Source: Meghimatium bilineatum
Lineage: Eukaryota; Mollusca; Gastropoda; Stylommatophora; Philomycidae
DNA: 64,000 nucleotides
Direction: 5' to 3'
Assembly (NCBI GenBank): GCA_034231615.1
Contig: CM067317.1
Span: forward strand, 18,334,673 to 18,398,672
The notes under the pieces were generated by a model that was given only the letters and a program-made list of their open reading frames with translations, was not told where the DNA came from and searched no databases. Made by a program: the position numbers and the translations under genes. Below are positions 58,441-64,000 of this stretch, in pieces (the stretch's first letter is position 1; every line of letters starts with the position of its first letter).

Positions 58441-58496
58441 AACAATAGCTTGTACGGATATATTTCAATAATAATAAAAATAATAAAATGTACGTA

Positions 58497-58775
58497 TCTT
58501 CTTCTTCTGCGTTCGTTCTCAAACTTCTGTAAATTAGCAGGATGTAGTTCGGAGAACGGAATGTGTTGTGTCATCGTTTACAGCATTGCTTCGATGTCTG
58601 CAACTTTTCGGCTGGCACATCCGACTTCAGCACGGCTTTGGGTCACTGATCCTATATGGGATGGGACAGCGAACTCCACCCTATAACCTCCTTAGTCGCC
58701 TCTTATGACATGCATGGAAGGTAAACAGTGTTGCTATTCTTTGCTCCCCTTTCGGACCCCGGCAACACACGAGCG
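58497..58775 (-). repeat. S1 SINE-like copy
   Basis: Matches 25868-26150 and 30588-30866 along its whole length, from TTCTTCTTCTGCGTTCG to CCCGGCAACACACGAGCG. An (ATT)n stretch follows at about 58785-58805. Confidence 0.8.
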
Positions 58776-58805
58776 AAAATTACTTATTATTATTATTATT
58801 ATAAT

Positions 58806-59652
58806 AAACACTAGTTTTTCAACTCTCCACGGGCTAATCAAAAGGAAAAGCAAAGACCTCACACAAAAATTTACGAATCAAAATGGTTATAATAGCTCAT
58901 AAATTATTTTCCTGCAGAAAATTGACTAGTCAAAAAATATTCAACACTCATCTACAAATTGAAACAAAATGAAGAAATTACACATGCACACAAAATTTCA
59001 CACAATTTTGTTCAATTAGAACTTGTGTTTAATATGCTCATAGAACCGACTTTCATTTCAGCTCGTATTTTTTTAATGTCACCTCCGGATACATTCCTTT
59101 ACCCATATTGTCCTGTATGTTTCGTCCTAATGTATATGTCACATTCATGAACAATTTCCAACAGACGCTAATGCACATAAGAAAACAAGAAACAGGAGTT
59201 GAAAAGAATACAGAGATTGGAGACAATTTTCGTGTAGTAATGGGTTTATAAACGGGGTATAATTTTGTTAATTCTGTAAGGAAATAAAACAAAATTGCTG
59301 GATGTTTAGAAATTATAAAAGAGACATTATGAATCTCGTCATAAAAAATATTGTTTTTGGCACTTGATTTCCCAGACGTATTTTGCTGATATTTCTTGTG
59401 GTTTATATTTATACCTATTCGTAATTTTTGGGAGTTGTTTACTTGGAGCTCGGTCATACTATACAAAACATTCGTCTTATGTATTGTGCTATATAGATAC
59501 ACGATGTGGACTCCCTGCGTATCACTACAGAATTAATATACATTCTATAGACCAGCGGCGTGAACTTCTCAGATCGGTAAGCAATTGGGAGCCTAACACC
59601 ATGTGAAACTTATCCACAAGCACACGTACGTATATAAACACAAACATTATAA

Positions 59653-59653
<1 letters not shown>
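58806..59653. other. No recognisable feature
   Basis: A 149-residue minus frame (59502-59053) is Lys/Ile/Ser-rich, with one hydrophobic run and no motif that I recognise. I do not call it a gene. Confidence 0.4.

Positions 59654-59734
<81 letters not shown>
59654..59734. repeat. (AT)n microsatellite
   Basis: About 40 AT units. Confidence 0.97.
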
Positions 59735-59737
<3 letters not shown>

Positions 59738-59923
59738 AATTCAATCCCTTTCGCTGTGAACAGGACGCTCTTGAATGCCCATAGCCCTTCTGGCGAATGC
59801 ACAGGTTTTACTCAGTTGTGGTGCAGTTGTGTAGAGTGTGTTGTGTATAGCTGGAAGTGGTGGTAATAGTTCTTGTCGGATGTCTGTTAGTTTTGGGCAC
59901 TGCAGTAGTAGGTACATATATAT

Positions 59924-59926
<3 letters not shown>

Positions 59927-59995
<69 letters not shown>
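59927..59995. repeat. (GT)n microsatellite
   Basis: About 34 GT units. Confidence 0.97.
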
Positions 59996-59999
<4 letters not shown>

Positions 60000-60571
60000 G
60001 CGCGCTCGAAGTGTCACACAATTCTATTTTTATTAACAAAATACCTATGTAACACACTTTGTATATGCTGCTCCCCCCCCCTCCAAAAATAACTTTTAAA
60101 TTAGATACACATCAATCCTAAAATGAGTCCAACGCTCGATCCTACAGTTCGGAGACGTATAACCGGAGTCATAGAACGACTATTTGCTTTGTGGTCTTAA
60201 CATTATGTTATTCTAACGTCAAATATTAATATTTCATCAATAAAGTACCTCAATTTCTATTTGACAGTCTTGCAAATTAAGCGTAGCCTGTCACTTGTGA
60301 AAAAATATCAGAACAGAAATTATAGCTATTATATATGACACTTTGTAAAACACTCCCGCGCAGAGAAACAACAATAGCATTCATTTATTAGTTGAAAGTT
60401 GTCAAAACCTAAGAAACGCTTACAAAATACGATACTTAACATAAACACGTGCTTTCTTTCCTCCCACTCACCCCAAAACCCGCATGTCCGTTACTACACA
60501 AATATTAATATTGACAGGATTTATACATTTTAAAAATTACTACAGACTCCTAACATTTTATATTACATTTT
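59996..60571. other. No recognisable feature
   Basis: AT-rich spacer before LINE-A copy 3. Confidence 0.45.
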
Positions 60572-61190
60572 CCCAATTGAGTCCAGCCCCGTGAAGTGGT
60601 GATGGTGCTTATTTGGGGCTGGAAACTAAGATTGGTCGGGCAGTTCCACTTGAACAGGACCACAGTCCTTCCCAAGTAAGCATGGTGCTTAAGACGGAGG
60701 CAACCAGCTAATAGGCGCACAATTAATCAGGATGTCACGCATAAAACACAATGGAAACATGTCTATATCTAATAATAGATTTGGTGCCTGCCATGTGACG
60801 GACTTTCAAGCAGAGACGGTGCAGGGCCTTATACCTATACCCTATATATATAAAGTATTGGAATTCCTTCTGAATTGCCGCGAGGAGCCAGGAGGCAAGG
60901 GAATAGAGCTACTGACCAAACAAACCAACGACCAATTAAAGTAATGCACTGGAATGCTGAGGGTGTCAACAGCGAAAGAGATGGATACATTACAAAATTG
61001 GAGCTTGAAAATATCCTGTGTGAAGAACAGGTTAATGTATGCTGTATTCAAGAAACACACCTCAGCAGCGATATAGCCTTTAAAATAAGAGGCTACCAGT
61101 GCTACCGATCAGACGAAGGACAGACGAAAAGGACAGACGAAAGGGTGGAATACTGACAATTGTTAAAAACGATATCAGTGCATGCCAGCT
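60572..61190 (+). mobile_element. LINE-A copy 3: intact 5' end, lost 3' part
   Basis: Starts at the same base as copies 1 and 2 (CCCAATTGAGTCCAG). It includes the leader and the first part of the endonuclease: MHWNAEGVNSERDGY, QETHLSSDIAFK and RGYQCYRSD, where a short 15-18 bp duplication (GGACAGACGAAA) disrupts the frame. Homology stops abruptly at CATGCCAGCT (61190). LINEs are normally truncated at the 5' end, so the missing 3' part implies a later deletion or rearrangement. Confidence 0.9.
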
Positions 61191-61355
61191 ACTTTTGGAC
61201 TTACCCATATTTTTGCCAAGTTCCTAGTCATAATAGTCATGTTTCGATTTGCTATGGAGTGGAGGGTTTAACATCACAAACCACTCCCCCATGGTCTGCG
61301 ATCCTGACTATACACACTCGTCCTAACCGCAAGTAATATGAGAAAATGAAGATTA

Positions 61356-63159
61356 CACTGGTCAACATCAAATTTGCTATCTATGGTGGGTTTTTTTTAC
61401 AGATTTAGGATAATTTTATTGTGCTGAATGCAAAAATCATATTGGCTTTGCTGAATCAGGTCAGGTTTTTTTTTATCTAGCACCACATGATGTTTTTTTA
61501 TAGGTGGGTCATATTCCATGTCAAATCAATCAGTAAAACGACAATTGATTTCCACACATTTGATCAGAAGGGGTTTTATTCCTATTTAAATGGACAAATG
61601 ATATAGAAGGCACGTATTTTATTATGACATGTATGGATATTTTCACCCCATATGTTGCAAAATTTCTTAATCTATCTTAGAATATACAAATTATGAAGAT
61701 TTCACATTTTTAAATTTACTAGTATTGCTATATTTTTTTTAAGGTTTCAAGTGATTCAAATGGCTTCAACTAGAAGATCTTGCAGAAATACACGCATCCC
61801 TTTTTATCGCAACAGGCGTCAAGAGTTCCTACATTTTTTTCTTTGAAGAGAAAGACTTGGTGTACTGTACATATATTGTTCACCTTCTGCAGAAGCTTGG
61901 AGTGCAGCATTATGAACCCAGAGATTGGAGACTGTTCATTGAAAGCTGCAAGAGATCACTAAAATGTGTTCTGCTTCACAATGACAATCTGTTTGCTTCT
62001 GTACTCCTTGCTCACTCGACTATACTGAAGGAGAAGTATGAAGCGGTGAAGTATGTGCTGGATAAAGTTTCTTATTGTCAGCACGAGTGGTATATTTGTG
62101 TTGACTTGAAGATGGTGAATTTCCTATTGGGGCAACAGTCTGGCTTTACAAAGTACCCATGCTTTCTGTGCATGTGGGATAGTAGGGACAGGTCTCAGCA
62201 CTATACCAAGAAGGACAGGCCTGCACGAGACAAATTGGTACCCTGGTAGACAGAAACAAGATACTATTCCCACCGCTGCATATCAAGCATGGCTTGATTA
62301 AGCAGTTCACCAAAGCCTGAACAAGGATGGTGGCTGCTTCACTTACTTGTGCCGCGTTTTTCCAGGAATAACCATAGTGAGGTTCAAATGTGGCATTTTT
62401 GATGGTCCTTAAGTTCGTCAGCTCATCAGAGATCCTGAGTTTGAAAAATCAATGAACACATTGGAAGTTTAAACATGGAAGGCTTTGTTCTGGTTGTGAA
62501 GAATTTTTGGGCAACACCACAGACAGTAACTATGAAGAAGTTTTCAACAATATGCTGACTGATTTCAAAAACTTTGGATATAACTTGAGCATAAAAATGC
62601 ATTATTTATTTTCACATATGGATCGGTTTCCCGAGAATCTTGGATCAATGAGTGACGAGCAGGGAGAGAGGTTCCATCAGCACATAACAGAGATGGAGAC
62701 GAGGTATCAAGGACAGTGGGGTGCAGTAATGATGGCTGATTACTGTTGGACTCTGAAGAGAGACATCTCTGCTGCTGAGCGCTCGAGAAAGATGAAGAAA
62801 TTGAAGTTTATGTCTTGAATTTTGCTCAGTGATGACATAATTTACATGTCCTTACCTTTTTCAATGTCTTCTCTTCATTTATATAATTCCAATTTTGTAA
62901 TATTTAATAAATACATTCTGGTTAATACTTTTTATGTGAGAAATGTAACACATAAATCAACTACTAATATCACCAAAATGTAGTTATGAATAGAAGACTA
63001 TAGTCAGAGAACATAATTTTTTTTTAATCAATTTAGAAAAAATACCTGACCTGATTGAGAACAATGGATGTCATTTTTTGTTTTCAGTGGCACAAAAATT
63101 CCCCTAATTCATTTTTAAAATATAGACAACTTTCAACTTCATTTTTTTGTAAACCAGTG
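61356..63159 (+). mobile_element. Transposase-like element A, copy 2, complete with inverted ends
   Basis: The 1,804-bp element begins CACTGGT (61356) and ends CCAGTG (63154-63159), flanked by TTA on each side (61353-61355 and 63160-63162). Imperfect inverted repeats extend about 110 bp inward. The clearest block is AATCAGGTCAGGT at 61454-61466, found inverted as ACCTGACCTGATT at 63044-63056, at nearly equal distances from the two ends (98 and 103 bp). The interior carries a decayed gene on plus. A 3-bp TTA duplication with CACTGG-type ends suits the CACTA/Chapaev or PIF-Harbinger groups, but the protein is not one that I can name. Confidence 0.65.
61761..62818 (+). pseudogene. Decayed transposase-like gene of element A (copy 2)
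   Basis: An ATG at 61761 opens MASTRRSCRNTR. After a frameshift near 61845 the main frame reads RDWRLFIESCKRSLK, then WYICVDLKMVNFLLGQQSG and PCFLCMWDSRDRSQH to a stop at 62249, caused by a deletion of about 28 bp relative to copy 1. Later pieces include PPLHIK, CFTYLCRVFPG, then SDEQGERFHQHITEMETRYQ and MMADYCW up to 62818. Proposed catalytic triad by position: acidic residue in FIES (Glu here; I recall Asp in other members), Asp in CVDLK, Glu in EQGERFH, with C-x2-C between the last two. A typical N-terminal cysteine-rich segment seems to be missing after the first 20 residues. Confidence 0.6.
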
Positions 63160-63237
63160 TTATAAGCTGAAGCATTCTGCGCAGCATCACTCTCTCACGA
63201 CTTGCTTGTGTAATATAGATCAACAACAACACACAAA

Positions 63238-63253
63238 TACTACTATTAGTACA

Positions 63254-63293
<40 letters not shown>

Positions 63294-63345
63294 TTACTAC
63301 TAATATTACTGCTACTACTATCACTACTACTACTATTAGTACTTT
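63238..63345. repeat. (ACT)n trinucleotide microsatellite
   Basis: Counterpart of 1310-1407, longer and with ACC interruptions. Confidence 0.9.
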
Positions 63346-63639
63346 TATTTCCAGTTGTGATTTTTATGTCCGCTTGTCAAGTTTATCTGGCAGAATAATT
63401 GTACACCAGATAGATTGTAACTTGGGATACATAAAATGGCAAAAACAGAAGGTACCTCAGGCCCAAGTACCTCAACGTTTCAGAGAAGCAAAGTATCTGT
63501 TTACGTAATGTATGCGGTTTCAATGGAAAGAATCAAGTAGACACTAGAGAAAATACCATATAAGGCAAAAATGTTACTATAAAATACTTAACTAACAATA
63601 GTAAAAAATTTAAAAATAACTATAAAATATAGAACAAGG

Positions 63640-64000
63640 ACAATGTTCACTTTCTTTCACTATTTATCCAATAGGGCTTGTCGTTCTTGTTCGCTTCCTG
63701 TGATAAGTACTGTATCGTCAGCATATCTCAAGTTATTTATATTGCATCCTCCCACTTTTATTTATGGCATATCTTCTATATTTCGCATAATGTATTCTGT
63801 ATACAGGTTGAAAAGGTCCGGTGACATTACACAACCTTGCCTGACACCCATTTCTATCTTTTTAAATCTTCCTATAGCGTTGTTAGCTTTCACCGCAGCC
63901 GTTTGTTTCTAATACATATTTTTTTTCCTATTCTTAGATTTTCCAATCAACGTGAAGATTTTCTAGCAGTTTTATAATCTCTGAATGCTACACATGTCAA
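63640..64000 (-). pseudogene. LINE reverse-transcriptase fragment (antisense, duplicated)
   Basis: Same fragment as 1700-2066, with GVRQGCVMSPDLFNLYTE and RYADDTVL on minus. It continues beyond the window. Confidence 0.8.

Larger units (their letters stand above)
61964..64000 (+). repeat. Segmental duplication, copy 2 (partner 1-2066)
   Basis: Same order and orientation as 1-2066, truncated by the window end. The homology crosses the right end of element A (63159) into the microsatellite and RT fragment without a break. Confidence 0.85.

Noticed and set aside
59053-59502. 149-codon minus-strand gene
   Set aside because: AT-rich frame without a motif, repeat partner or neighbouring exon; such frames are expected by chance in this composition.

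Overview
The window is a eukaryotic, almost certainly arthropod (probably insect) repeat landscape. No intact host gene, tRNA or rRNA could be supported. The evidence for an arthropod is indirect: a D34D mariner, several non-LTR retrotransposon (LINE) families of the kind abundant in insects, long microsatellites, many minisatellites, AT-rich intergenic DNA and a 100-bp assembly gap of Ns. Nearly every long open frame is a transposable element, an endogenous virus-like remnant, or an accidental frame through a tandem repeat.

Layout. 1-2066: one copy of a segmental duplication whose other copy runs from 61964 past the window end. It carries a decayed transposase-like gene, an (ACT)n microsatellite and an antisense reverse-transcriptase (RT) fragment. 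2410-16190: remnant of a Polinton/adintovirus-like endogenous DNA virus. A double-jelly-roll capsid relic (+, 4626-7003) converges on a protein-primed family-B DNA polymerase relic (-, 16170 down to 7010). These are broken by two hAT-type MITEs, three 5'-truncated LINE tails, a mariner nested inside one of those tails, and a near full-length LINE (family LINE-A, 7668-11663). 16190-45600: dead LINE tails of at least five families, two SINE-like families (S1, S2), an unclassified 1.5-kb dispersed repeat (U1) and about a dozen tandem arrays. 45607-49659: a second LINE-A copy on the minus strand, intact apart from one nonsense codon. 49680-57040: decayed LINEs, including an RT with its YADD box intact (55973-57025). 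57190-60570: U1 pieces, minisatellites and microsatellites. 60572-61190: the 5' part of a third LINE-A. 61356-63159: a complete copy of the transposase-like element with inverted-repeat ends and a TTA target duplication, inside the second duplication copy.

How the pieces relate. The insertions give a readable history. A virus-like element integrated, LINE fragments and MITEs landed in its genes, a mariner then landed in one LINE fragment, and LINE-A landed in the polymerase gene. LINE-A makes 11-bp target duplications and ends in a GAA-rich tail. The short S2 repeats also end in GAA triplets and one copy has an apparent 11-bp target duplication, so S2 may be mobilised by LINE-A. Three tandem arrays (29 bp and 18 bp in the polymerase, 31 bp in a LINE) have grown out of former coding sequence. 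The most promising little-described items are the inverted-repeat element with the PCFLC...EQGERFH protein and the virus-like remnant. All family assignments come from motif recognition by eye; no database search was run.
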